A stretch of 64,000 nucleotides of DNA from Streptomyces aureoverticillatus. GTDB lineage: Bacteria > Actinomycetota > Actinomycetes > Streptomycetales > Streptomycetaceae. Of this stretch, positions 43,436 to 51,614 are shown in pieces. Made by a program: the position numbers and the translations under genes. Location of the stretch: NCBI RefSeq assembly GCF_014649395.1, contig NZ_BMSY01000021.1:1-64000 (forward strand). The letters are read 5' to 3'. The stretch's first letter is position 1; each line of letters starts with the position of its first letter. The notes beneath the pieces are model-generated. The model was not told the origin of the DNA and made no database searches. It saw only the letters and a program-made list of their open reading frames with translations.

Positions 43436-44299
43436 TCAGGGTGCGGCCGTCGCGGCGGCGTGGAGGTACTCGAGGGCGTCCAGGACGCGGGTGTGCCGGT
43501 GCCAGGCCAGCCATCGGCCCACCTGCTCCCCGACGGCTTCCAGTTCGGAGAGCTGGGCGCGGGTGAAGCCGGTCAGCGGCAGTTCGTGGTGGGAGGAGAC
43601 CACGCCGAGCACCGGACCGCCGCGCACGGCCAGGGGAAGGCTGTGACAGGCACGGCTGCCCGCCCGCAGGATGGTGCGGCGGGAGTCCTCGTCGAGGACG
43701 TCCGCCACCGCCACGTCGTTCAGGGTGACCTGCCGGCTCTCCGCGGCGGCCTGCGCGCAGGACGTCGTCGAGTCCTCGACGAAGGCGAAGAACTCGGTGA
43801 ACTCCCGGCTCAGCCCGGTGTGCTTCTCCAGGCGCAGCATCCCGCGCTCCGCCAGTTGTACGTTGCCCATGCCGGCCTGCGTGACATGCAGCACCCGGCG
43901 CAGCGTGCCCTTGAGCACGGCCCCGTGGCTCGCGTCGCCGGCCTCCTCGGCCACCTCGTCCGGCAGGGGCGGCGGGCTGTAGCGGGCCCGGCCGGGAAAC
44001 CACAGTGCGGCGTCCGCGTCGGGGCCCGGAACCCGGATCACGGCGTCGGCCAGCGTATGCAGCTTGAGGTTCATCCGCTGCGACGTCCGGCGCAGCAGAT
44101 CGAACGCGGCCTGCGGGGACGTCAGCCGGTAGCGGTCGATCAGCACGTCCTGGGCCCGCGCGACGCAGGCGTGTGCCAACTGACGGTTGCGCAGCTCGAT
44201 ATCGGTCTGCCGCGGTTCCGGCGCGGCGTCGGCGCCCCGCGGTCTCTCCGTACGGCCACCGGATTCGGTCGGGGTCGAGTCCAGGGGTTCCTGACGCAC
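43436..44299 (-). CDS. ANTAR-GAF domain protein
   Basis: About 287 residues. An N-terminal ANTAR-like helical domain (LRNRQLAHACVARAQDVLID, RYRLTSPQAAFDLLRRTSQR) is followed by a GAF domain (about 120-270; MGNVQLAERGMLRLEKHTGL, REFTEFFAFVEDSTTSCAQA, RACHSLPLAVRGGPVLGVVS). ANTAR domains bind RNA hairpins and act as antiterminators; the usual order is GAF then ANTAR, so the reversed order here is worth noting. GTG 44299 follows GGGAG; an earlier GTG at 44332 is possible. Confidence 0.78.
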   Translation of the reverse strand: MRQEPLDSTPTESGGRTERPRGADAAPEPRQTDIELRNRQLAHACVARAQDVLIDRYRLTSPQAAFDLLRRTSQRMNLKLHTLADAVIRVPGPDADAALWFPGRARYSPPPLPDEVAEEAGDASHGAVLKGTLRRVLHVTQAGMGNVQLAERGMLRLEKHTGLSREFTEFFAFVEDSTTSCAQAAAESRQVTLNDVAVADVLDEDSRRTILRAGSRACHSLPLAVRGGPVLGVVSSHHELPLTGFTRAQLSELEAVGEQVGRWLAWHRHTRVLDALEYLHAAATAAP

Positions 44300-44486
44300 G
44301 TAACGGTCTCCCTCACAGCCTGGGCGTAGCACGAATCGTCTCTCCGCGGCGGTGCTTCACGGCCGAACCCTTCGCCGGTCCGACCGTGGAGCACCGCTGC
44401 CGACGTGCTACTTCCCCGAGCTCCCGGAACCAAGCCGGGAGCGCGGAGTCCGCCGCCGTGCGCGGGCGGCGAACTCGGGGCGGTCG
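44300..44486. other. gap between two minus-strand genes
   Basis: No supported gene. It contains the promoter side of the ANTAR-GAF gene and the trailer of the Ig-like protein gene. Confidence 0.4.
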
Positions 44487-45320
44487 TCAGGGAGTGCTGA
44501 TGTTCTTGACCGGCAGGTCCTTGCTCACGCCCGCGATGTAGTAGTCCTTCGGCGCGGAGAACAGCACGAACTCCTTGTCGTAGGCGCGGATCTTGGCGCG
44601 GACGGTGAAGTTGCCCCGGGCGTCGGTGGTGGTCTGCGCGTTGTACGCGGACTCGAAGTAGGTGCGCAGCAGCACCCGCGTGCCGGCGACCGGGCCGTGC
44701 CCTGCCGGCCAGGTGACCTTGCCCTTCACGACGAGGGTGTCACCGGCGCGCACCTCGGTCTTGTTGACCTTGTAGGTGAGGGAACTGGCGACGGGCCGGA
44801 CGTCGACCCTGGTGTCGGCGTAGAAGAAGTGGTTGTCGTCGGGGTCGCCCGGGTCGTACGAGGCCTGGAACTCCACCCGGTGGCGGGGGAACAGGAAGAC
44901 GCTGGGCTTGTCCTGCCACCGGTCGGCCGTCACATTCGACAGCGTGAACCGCCCCTGGTCATCCGTGTGGACGGTGCCGAGGCCGAGGTGTTCGCGTTCC
45001 GTCGGGTCGATGGGGTCGCCCCACGGGTTCCAGGTGTTGTAGAGAACGGACTTGCCGAGCTGGACCGGCGCGTCCGCCACGGGGGTGCCGTCGGCACGGG
45101 TCACGGTGCCGGAGAGGTCGACCGTGCGGTGGGCGTAGTCGGTGGCCGTGGCGCTGGAGGAGAGGGTCACCGTGAAGTCGGCGGGCGGCGGGTCGCTCGG
45201 CGCGGCCCGGGTGTCCGACCCGTGGGCGGGCGCCATGCCGACCGCAAGGGCGGCAAGGGCGAGCGCCGCGGTCACGGCCGGCCGGGCAAGCCGCGTACGT
45301 GTACGTAAAGGCATCTGCAC
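44487..45320 (-). CDS. secreted protein with Ig-like/carboxypeptidase-regulatory-like repeats
   Basis: About 277 residues with a signal peptide (TAALALAALAVGMAPAHG). Two or three beta-sandwich repeats are visible: one with TVDLSGTVTRADGTPVADAP and TDDQGRFTLSNVTADRW, another with RAGDTLVVKGKVTWPAGHGP and TDARGNFTVRAKIRAYDKEF. These fit calcium- or sugar-independent Ig-like folds common in surface proteins. No catalytic motif. GTG 45320 follows GGAG at 5 bases; ATG 45314 is the alternative. Function not known; an extracellular binding or structural role is likely. Confidence 0.72.
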   Translation of the reverse strand: MQMPLRTRTRLARPAVTAALALAALAVGMAPAHGSDTRAAPSDPPPADFTVTLSSSATATDYAHRTVDLSGTVTRADGTPVADAPVQLGKSVLYNTWNPWGDPIDPTEREHLGLGTVHTDDQGRFTLSNVTADRWQDKPSVFLFPRHRVEFQASYDPGDPDDNHFFYADTRVDVRPVASSLTYKVNKTEVRAGDTLVVKGKVTWPAGHGPVAGTRVLLRTYFESAYNAQTTTDARGNFTVRAKIRAYDKEFVLFSAPKDYYIAGVSKDLPVKNISTP

Positions 45321-45331
45321 GTGAACTCCGT

Positions 45332-45381
45332 TGATGTCGTGATCAGTCCTGTCGACTGATGTCGCGATCAGTCCTGCCGAC
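45332..45381. repeat. two 25-bp direct repeats before the secreted Ig-like gene
   Basis: Copies at 45332-45356 and 45357-45381 (core GATGTCGTGATCAGTCCTGT) differ at two positions. They touch the ribosome binding site of the secreted protein gene. Each has ATCAGTCCTG and ends in GAC, so a tandem regulator site is possible. Confidence 0.7.
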
Positions 45382-45644
45382 GGTGCCGGCGCTGGATTCG
45401 ACACGCGGCACGCCCTTCGCGGTTGTAGCCGCCGCGGAGCGTGCATGTGCCGTACACGACACGTTCGACGGCTCGCCGCCTGCCGGTCGCCCACGAACCG
45501 ATGTGCCTGAGCCGCGCGGAATCGCGCGCCCCTGAAACGGGTTCCGATCCGGACGGGTTTCGATCTCCGTACACGGCAGTCCGGTAGCCTTCACCTGCGC
45601 CGCGGCACAAGCCCGGGAAGTTCCGTCGAGCGTGGAGGGGACAG
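45382..45644. other. divergent gap with no clear gene
   Basis: Between the secreted Ig-like protein and the 52-residue gene. Apart from the 25-bp repeats at its left edge I see no structure that I can name. Confidence 0.4.
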
Positions 45645-45803
45645 GTGCCGGAAAGGAACCGCGCGGTCCGCCGCCAGAACGCGGCCCGCTGTCTCCTCGG
45701 CCGCCCGAACGCCGAGGGCCGCGGCACGCGAGTCGAGATCCACCCGCTCGGATCCCAGTGGGGACAGTACGAGTACGTCACGAATGTCGGATTCGCCGCC
45801 TGA
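45645..45803 (+). CDS. 52-residue hypothetical protein
   Basis: GTG 45645 follows GGAGGGGACAG, a strong ribosome binding site. The product starts VPERNRAVRRQNAARCLLGR, has PNAEGRGTRVEIHPLGSQ and ends WGQYEYVTNVGFAA. The basic N-terminus and small beta-like C-terminus suggest a short nucleic-acid- or protein-binding domain. The family is not recognised. The context is monocistronic. Confidence 0.55.
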   Translation: MPERNRAVRRQNAARCLLGRPNAEGRGTRVEIHPLGSQWGQYEYVTNVGFAA

Positions 45804-45987
45804 TGCGTCAGCGGACCCCGCCCCGTCAACGACGGAGGACAACGGCGACCGTGACCGGCAGAACCCGCCCGGGCCGCTCCGCTAACATGATCCGACTCAC
45901 GACGATCGCCCGTCCTTCACTAGAAAACCATGCCATCTAGCGCGAAGGGTGAGCTACTTATCAACGCCTAACAAATCGGTCAAACCA

Positions 45988-46015
45988 TTGATATCTACGA
46001 CATCACGAATACTCT
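45988..46015 (+). promoter_or_regulatory. predicted promoter of the PAP2 gene
   Basis: TTGATA (45988-45993) and TACTCT (46010-46015) at 16 bases spacing lie in an AT-rich patch (45930-46020). Transcription would start about 14 bases before ATG 46036. This supports the inner start and not GTG 45949. Confidence 0.5.
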
Positions 46016-46035
46016 CGCGAACCAAGGCCGGGCTG

Positions 46036-47352
46036 ATGTCCGCCTCGTGGCGTCGACCACGGGTGATGCTGTGGGCCGCGGCGGGCGTGGTGGCCCTCGG
46101 ATTCCTCGTCGCACTGGAGATCGCCGCGCGTGGTTACGGCCTGCCGGGGCCGATCACCAACCAGGCGCGAGAGGTGATCTTCGCCCCCGCGTCGGGGCCG
46201 CTGCTGTACGCCGGTATGGCGTTGATGATGGTCGTCCTCACCTGGCGGCAGAGATTCATCGCGGTCGGCGTCGCCGTCGCCGTCGACGTGCCCTTCTTCC
46301 TGGTGCGCTGGGCGCTCGGCGACAAGATGACCTTCGGCAACGGCGCGTTGTGGGTGATGCTGGGCTGCGCGGTCATCGCCGTCACGCGCCGCACCGGTGC
46401 CGACCGTGTCCTGCTGCTCAAGGGCGTCGGGCTGGGGCTGCTGCTGGTCGCCGGCCGCAAGACCGGTGACGCCTGGCTGCTCATCACCGCCGAGACCCGC
46501 AAGACAGTCCTCGACCCGTACCTGGCCACCGCCGACCACGCGCTGGGCAACCCGTCCTGGCTGGTGGGCCGGATCGTCGAGGCCACCGGCCCGATCGGCG
46601 CGCATGCGCTCGACTTCGTCTACGTCCAGCTCGCGGTGGCCGCGGTCGTCGTCGCGCTCTACCAGCTGCGCAACGTCGCGGCCGAGGGCCGCTTCCCGGG
46701 CCACCATCTGGTGCGCACCTTCCTGGCCGTCGGCCTCCTCGGGCCGGGCATCTACATGATCTTCCCGGTGGTCGGACCGATCTTCGCCTACGGCACCGGC
46801 GCCTTCGGCACCGGCGGCGAGCAATGGGCGATCGCCGACCTGTGGCCGCACACGCCCCCGCCGATCAGCACCCCGCACGAGGTGCCCTTCGACGAGCTCA
46901 CGCCACGCAACTGCATGCCCAGCCTGCACACGGCGTGGGCCACCGTGATCTTCATCCACTCCCGCAAGGCCCCGCGGGCCCTGCGATTCGCGGGCACGTT
47001 CTGGCTGATCGCCACACTCAGCGCGACGCTGGGATTCGGTTACCACTATGGAGTGGATCTCATCGCCGGCGTGGTGTTCGCGGTCACGGTGGAGGCGGCG
47101 ATGCGCTCGCTCGACCGCGGCTGGGACCGGTCAGGAATCCGGCTGGTCGCCTTCGGCACGGTGGTCTTCGCGGCGCTCCTGCTGTCGTACCGCTACCTGC
47201 CGATGGAGATGGCCCGACACCCATGGCTGTTCGGCCCCCTGCTCCTGCTGGCGATGGCCTCCGTCGTCCACGCCTACATGCGGACCACCAAGGTGTGGGA
47301 ACCGAAGACCGCACCGGTATCGCAACCGGAACCGCAGCCCGAACTCGTCTGA
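46036..47352 (+). CDS. PAP2-family membrane phosphatase / inositolphosphotransferase-like
   Basis: A 438-residue membrane protein with many helices. The PAP2 motif appears as TPRNCMPSLHTAWATVIFIH and GFGYHYGVDLIAGVVFAV, giving the catalytic His residues. Such actinobacterial proteins are related to inositol phosphotransferases or lipid phosphatases. The open frame extends to GTG 45949, but those 29 codons are AT-rich, include a rare TTA codon and cover the promoter, so ATG 46036 (MSASWRRPRVML) is preferred. If the longer form were real it would be bldA-dependent. Confidence 0.82.
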   Translation: MSASWRRPRVMLWAAAGVVALGFLVALEIAARGYGLPGPITNQAREVIFAPASGPLLYAGMALMMVVLTWRQRFIAVGVAVAVDVPFFLVRWALGDKMTFGNGALWVMLGCAVIAVTRRTGADRVLLLKGVGLGLLLVAGRKTGDAWLLITAETRKTVLDPYLATADHALGNPSWLVGRIVEATGPIGAHALDFVYVQLAVAAVVVALYQLRNVAAEGRFPGHHLVRTFLAVGLLGPGIYMIFPVVGPIFAYGTGAFGTGGEQWAIADLWPHTPPPISTPHEVPFDELTPRNCMPSLHTAWATVIFIHSRKAPRALRFAGTFWLIATLSATLGFGYHYGVDLIAGVVFAVTVEAAMRSLDRGWDRSGIRLVAFGTVVFAALLLSYRYLPMEMARHPWLFGPLLLLAMASVVHAYMRTTKVWEPKTAPVSQPEPQPELV

Positions 47353-47355
47353 GCC

Positions 47356-48261
47356 TCACTCGGGGCCCAGCGGCGGCAGATCCGACTGGTGGCGCAGCGC
47401 GTCCAGGACGACGCGCACCGCGGCGCGCGGCGGCCCGCCCCGTCGGATCGCCGCCGTGATGGTGCGCGTGACCGGAGTCGCGAGTTCCCGGGTGGCGACG
47501 CGATAACGGCGGTCGACCGCCAGCTCGGGAAGCAGCGCGATCGACAGTCCGGCCTCGACGTGCTGCAGGGTCATCATGTAGTTGCTGAACCGGCACACCA
47601 CCCGTGGCTCGAACCTCGACTGACGGCACAGCCGTAGCGCGAGATTCGCCATGTACGACTGCGGCATGTCGAAGGCCCACGGCTCGTCCGCGTACGCCGC
47701 GAGGTCCGCGGCGCCACGCCCCGCCGCCGGATGCTCGGGCGGGACCACCAGCACGACCGGGTCCGTGGCCAGCGGCACGAGGTCGAGGTCCGGGCCCAGC
47801 GGCAGCTCGTCGAAGTCCGTGGTCGTGATGATGACGTCCGCGTCGCCGCCCCGCAGCGCGGGCAGGCTCTCGTGCGGTTCCAACTGCAGCACCTCGACAT
47901 CGAGGTGCGGATGCGCGCGCGCCAGCCGGGTCGCCGCCGGCACGGCCATGGTGTGGATCGCGCTCTGGAACACCCCCAGTCGGACGAGGCCCGCCGGCTC
48001 CTCGCCGAACCCGCGCAGCTCCGCCTCGACGCTGTCCATGTGGTCGAGGATCGCCCGCGCCCGCCGCGCGAGGATCAGCCCGGCCGAGGTCAGCCGCACC
48101 CGGCGTCCCGTTCGTTCCAGGAGCTGGGTACGGGTCTCGGTCTCCAGCACGGCGAGCTGCTGCGACACGCTCGACGCGCTCAGGTTGGCGGCCTGGGCGA
48201 CCGCCCGGACCGTGCCCAACGTGTCCAGCTGACTCAGCAGCCGCAGCCTCCAGGGATTCAT
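47356..48261 (-). CDS. dgdR: LysR-family regulator of dialkylglycine decarboxylase
   Basis: A 301-residue LysR-type regulator: helix-turn-helix TLGTVRAVAQAANLSASSVS, then QQLAVLETETRTQLLERTGR, and a periplasmic-binding-like effector domain (LVRLGVFQSAIHTMAVPAAT; ADVIITTTDFDELPLGPDL). It is divergent from the dialkylglycine decarboxylase gene with about 90 bases between starts, the arrangement of dgdR-dgdA in Burkholderia cepacia. In that system DgdR represses dgdA until 2-methylalanine is present. The symbol is given on this synteny, not on detailed comparison. Confidence 0.83.
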   Translation of the reverse strand: MNPWRLRLLSQLDTLGTVRAVAQAANLSASSVSQQLAVLETETRTQLLERTGRRVRLTSAGLILARRARAILDHMDSVEAELRGFGEEPAGLVRLGVFQSAIHTMAVPAATRLARAHPHLDVEVLQLEPHESLPALRGGDADVIITTTDFDELPLGPDLDLVPLATDPVVLVVPPEHPAAGRGAADLAAYADEPWAFDMPQSYMANLALRLCRQSRFEPRVVCRFSNYMMTLQHVEAGLSIALLPELAVDRRYRVATRELATPVTRTITAAIRRGGPPRAAVRVVLDALRHQSDLPPLGPE

Positions 48262-48351
48262 CACGCGGCCATTCTTGTGCGGTTCTGCCGAACAGGAAAG
48301 CCAGAATTGTGAGATGGACGTGTCGCTCGAGCGCGTCCTACCGTCGGGGGC

Positions 48352-49704
48352 ATGGCTGCTCAGACCACCGCCTCGCCGTCCACCGGCTCGTCCTCCGCCG
48401 CTGCCTTCTGGGCCGACGCCGACAGGCACCTCGTACGCTACGGCGGCGACTTCACCCGCGAGATCATCGAGCGCGCGGCGGGGAGTTTCGTGTTCACCGC
48501 GGACGGCCGCAAGATCCTGGACTTCACCTCCGGCCAGATGAGCGCGATCCTCGGCCACTCGCACCCGGAGATCGTCGCGACCGTCCAGCGGCAGGTCGCC
48601 ACCCTCGACCACCTCTACAGCGGCATGCTCAGCGGCCCCGTGGTCGACCTCGCCCGCCGCCTCGCCGGCACGCTGCCCGGGCCGCTGGAGAAGGCGCTGC
48701 TCCTCACCACCGGCGCCGAGTCGAACGAAGCCGCCATCCGGATGGCCAAGCTCGTCACCGGCAAGCACGAGATCGTCTCGTTCGCGCGGTCCTGGCACGG
48801 CATGACGCAGGCCGCGGCCTCCGCCACGTACAGCGCGGGCCGCAAGGGCTACGGCCCGGGCGCGCCCGGCAACTTCGCCATCCCCGTGCCGAACGCGTAC
48901 CGGCCGGACTTCACCACGGCCGAGGGCACGCTGGACTGGCGCCGCCAGCTGGACTTCGCCTTCGACCTGATCGACGCCCAGTCCACCGGCAGCCTCGCCG
49001 CGTGCCTCGTCGAACCGATCCTCAGCTCGGGCGGAATCATCGAGCCGCCCGCCGGATATTTCGCGGCCCTGCGGGCCAAGTGCCGGGAACGCGGCATGCT
49101 GTTGATCCTCGACGAGGCGCAGACCGGCCTCTGCCGCACCGGGACCTGGTATGCCTTCGAGCGCGACGGCGTCGTCCCCGACATCCTCACGCTGTCCAAG
49201 ACGCTCGGCGCCGGGCTGCCCCTCGCCGCCGTGATCACCACTGCCGAGATCGAGCAGGAGGCGTACGAGCGCGGGTTCCTGTTCTTCACCACGCACGTCG
49301 CCGACCCCCTGGTGGCCGCGGTCGGCAACACGGTCCTCGACGTCCTGACCGACGACAAGCTCGACGAGCGGGCGCGGTCGCTCGGCGCGTTCCTGCGTGA
49401 CGGACTGGAGGACATCGCCTCACGCCACGAGGTCGTCGGCGACATCCGCGGCCGGGGCCTCCTCGCCGGACTGGAACTCGTCGTCGACCGCGAGACGAAG
49501 CGCAGCTCGGACGAACTGGGCGCGCGCGTCACCCGGCGCTGCCTCCAGCTCGGCCTGCACATGAACATCGTGCAGCTCCCCGGCATGGGCGGGGTCTTCC
49601 GGATCGCCCCGCCGCTGACGGCCACCGAGGACGAGCTCGCGCTCGGCCTGTCCATCCTGGACGAGGCGATCGGCGACGCCTGCGCCGCGCTCGAGAGCAG
49701 GTAG
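48352..49704 (+). CDS. dgdA: 2,2-dialkylglycine decarboxylase (PLP, class III)
   Basis: A 450-residue fold-type I PLP enzyme. With an offset of 10-11 the key residues of B. cepacia DGD are present: Q62 (SGQMSAILG), W148 and M151 (SWHGMTQ), D254 (LILDEAQTG), K283 (LSKTLGAGLP) and R417 (FRIAPPL). DGD decarboxylates 2-aminoisobutyrate or isovaline and transfers the amino group to pyruvate, yielding a ketone, CO2 and alanine. The HLVRYGGDFTREIIERAAGS phrase is specific to it. Cytoplasmic. Divergent from its LysR regulator. Confidence 0.88.
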   Translation: MAAQTTASPSTGSSSAAAFWADADRHLVRYGGDFTREIIERAAGSFVFTADGRKILDFTSGQMSAILGHSHPEIVATVQRQVATLDHLYSGMLSGPVVDLARRLAGTLPGPLEKALLLTTGAESNEAAIRMAKLVTGKHEIVSFARSWHGMTQAAASATYSAGRKGYGPGAPGNFAIPVPNAYRPDFTTAEGTLDWRRQLDFAFDLIDAQSTGSLAACLVEPILSSGGIIEPPAGYFAALRAKCRERGMLLILDEAQTGLCRTGTWYAFERDGVVPDILTLSKTLGAGLPLAAVITTAEIEQEAYERGFLFFTTHVADPLVAAVGNTVLDVLTDDKLDERARSLGAFLRDGLEDIASRHEVVGDIRGRGLLAGLELVVDRETKRSSDELGARVTRRCLQLGLHMNIVQLPGMGGVFRIAPPLTATEDELALGLSILDEAIGDACAALESR

Positions 49705-49716
49705 TGCGCGCCGCGG

Positions 49717-50307
49717 CTACTGCGGCAGCCGCAGCCCCGCGATGAGGAGTTCGACCAGCCGACGCGCGTCGTAGCGGGGATCGCTGTCCGCGCCGATGCA
49801 GAGGTTCCCGACGCCGCGCATGAGGACGAGGGCCTCCACGTCGGAGCGGATCTCGCCGGCGTCGGCCGCCGCTTCGAGCAGCTGGGTGCACACGGGCACC
49901 AGACGGTCGAGAAAGTACGCGTGCAGCGTGTTGAAGCCGGCGTTGTCGGACTGCAGTACGGCGGCGAGGCCGTGCTTGGTGACCAGGAAGTCGACGAAGA
50001 GGTTGATCCACTGGCTCAGTGCGGCGTGCGGGGTCGCGCTGTTCGCCAGCAGGGCGGGGCCGGCCTCGGCGCAGGCCTCGACCTGGTGCCGGTAGACGGC
50101 GACGATCAGGTCCGCCCGCGTCGGGAAGTGGCGGTAGATCGTGCCCGTCCCGACGCCTGCCTTGGCCGCGATGTCGCGTACCGGCGCCTCCACGCCCGAC
50201 GTGACGAAGACCGAGGCGGCCGCGTCGAGCAGGGTCTCCTTGTTGCGCCGGGCATCCGCCCGCTTGGAGCGGGCCGCGGGCCCCGCGCTCTCGCCGCTGT
50301 CGGTCAC
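49717..50307 (-). CDS. TetR-family repressor
   Basis: A 196-residue TetR regulator: HTH RRNKETLLDAAASVFVTSGV, then AAKAGVGTGTIYRHFPTRAD, and a helical ligand domain. GTG 50307 follows AGGGAG at 7 bases; the frame upstream would run through the operators. It faces the aldo/keto reductase gene across a gap holding two 17-bp palindromes, so it likely represses itself and the reductase. Confidence 0.88.
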   Translation of the reverse strand: MTDSGESAGPAARSKRADARRNKETLLDAAASVFVTSGVEAPVRDIAAKAGVGTGTIYRHFPTRADLIVAVYRHQVEACAEAGPALLANSATPHAALSQWINLFVDFLVTKHGLAAVLQSDNAGFNTLHAYFLDRLVPVCTQLLEAAADAGEIRSDVEALVLMRGVGNLCIGADSDPRYDARRLVELLIAGLRLPQ

Positions 50308-50340
50308 CGCGTCGCTCCCTCTGCCCCACGGGCTTGCTAA

Positions 50341-50384
50341 ACGGAACATGGTTCCGTATCGTCCTTAGCGGAACACGGTTCCGC
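50341..50384. promoter_or_regulatory. twin TetR operators
   Basis: ACGGAACATGGTTCCGT (50341-50357) and GCGGAACACGGTTCCGC (50368-50384) are both perfect dyads with the core CGGAAC-N3-GTTCCG, centred 27 bases apart. They lie 34 bases before the TetR start and 150 before the reductase. Confidence 0.85.
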
Positions 50385-50533
50385 TTTCTCATCATGGCAG
50401 AGCAGGCGGACGGCCGCCAATCCGGCGCTGTCGCCGCACCGCGTCATGCCCTTTGTCAGCTTTCACCGCCGTCCGGCGCCGCCCGGCGCGGCGTCATGCC
50501 CGCACGCTTCATCCGCAAGGAAGGGACACGCTC

Positions 50534-51553
50534 ATGCAGTACCGCACCCTGGGCCGCACCGGCGTACAGGTCAGCTCTCTCGCGCTCGGCGCGATGAACT
50601 TCGGCAGGATCGGCCGCACCACCCAGGACGAGGCCACCGCCCTCGTCGATGCCGCTCTCGAGGGCGGCGTCAACCTCATCGACACCGCCGACATGTACGG
50701 CGACGGCGAGTCGGAAGGGATGGTCGGCAAGGCCATCGCCGGCCGCCGCGACGACATCGTGCTGGCCACGAAGGCCGGCATGCCGATGGGCGACGAGCGC
50801 AACCACCGAGGCAGCTCACGCCGTTGGCTGGTGACCGAGCTGGACAACAGCCTGCGCCGGCTGGGCGTCGACCACGTGGATCTCTACCAGATCCACCGGT
50901 GGGACCCGAACACCAGCGACGAGGAGACGCTGTCGGCCCTGACCGACCTTCAACGCGCAGGAAAAATACGCTACTTCGGCTCCTCGACCTTCCCCGCGTA
51001 CCGGATCGTGCAGGCGCAGTGGGCCGCCCGCGAGCATCACCTCGGCCGTTACGTCACCGAGCAGCCCAGCTATTCGATCCTGCAGCGCGGCATCGAGAGC
51101 CACGTCCTGCCCGTGACCGAGGAGTACGGGCTCGGGGTGCTGGTGTGGAGTCCGCTGGCCTCGGGCTGGCTGTCGGGCGCCGTCCGCGCGGGTCGGGACG
51201 TCGCGACCAACCGCTCGACGTTCATGCCGGAACGCTTCGACGTCACTCTCCCGTCCAACCGGGCCAGGCTCGACGCGGTCGAGCGGCTGGCCGTGGTCGC
51301 CGACGAGGCCGGCCTGACGTTGATTCAGCTCGCGCTCGGCTTCGTGACCGCGCACCCCGCCGTGACCAGCGCGCTCATCGGCCCCCGCACGCCTGACCAC
51401 CTGCACGCGCAGCTCGCCGCTGCGGACACCGTGCTCCCCGCCGACGTACTCGACGCGATCGACACGATCGTGGCTCCCGGCACCGATCTCGCCGCGCACG
51501 AGAAGTTCGACACTCCGCCCGCGCTGCTCGACCCCTCACTGCGGCGCCGCTGA
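50534..51553 (+). CDS. aldo/keto reductase
   Basis: A 339-residue NADPH-dependent (alpha/beta)8 oxidoreductase. Catalytic set: D and Y in NLIDTADMYGDGESE (Tyr of the tetrad), K in VLATKAGMPM, H in YQIHRWDP. It reduces carbonyl compounds. ATG 50534 follows AAGGAAGGGA. The next gene, an LLM flavoenzyme, starts 61 bases later, and both are likely controlled by the TetR repressor through the twin palindromes. Confidence 0.9.
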   Translation: MQYRTLGRTGVQVSSLALGAMNFGRIGRTTQDEATALVDAALEGGVNLIDTADMYGDGESEGMVGKAIAGRRDDIVLATKAGMPMGDERNHRGSSRRWLVTELDNSLRRLGVDHVDLYQIHRWDPNTSDEETLSALTDLQRAGKIRYFGSSTFPAYRIVQAQWAAREHHLGRYVTEQPSYSILQRGIESHVLPVTEEYGLGVLVWSPLASGWLSGAVRAGRDVATNRSTFMPERFDVTLPSNRARLDAVERLAVVADEAGLTLIQLALGFVTAHPAVTSALIGPRTPDHLHAQLAAADTVLPADVLDAIDTIVAPGTDLAAHEKFDTPPALLDPSLRRR

Positions 51554-51614
51554 CGGCTCGACCCACCGCGCGTGGGCCGACACCGTCCGACGACAGCAAA
51601 GGACCAACAGCCCC

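Noticed and set aside
45949..46035. Longer start (GTG 45949) for the PAP2 protein
   Set aside because: These codons are AT-rich, include TTA and overlap a good promoter; ATG 46036 fits better.
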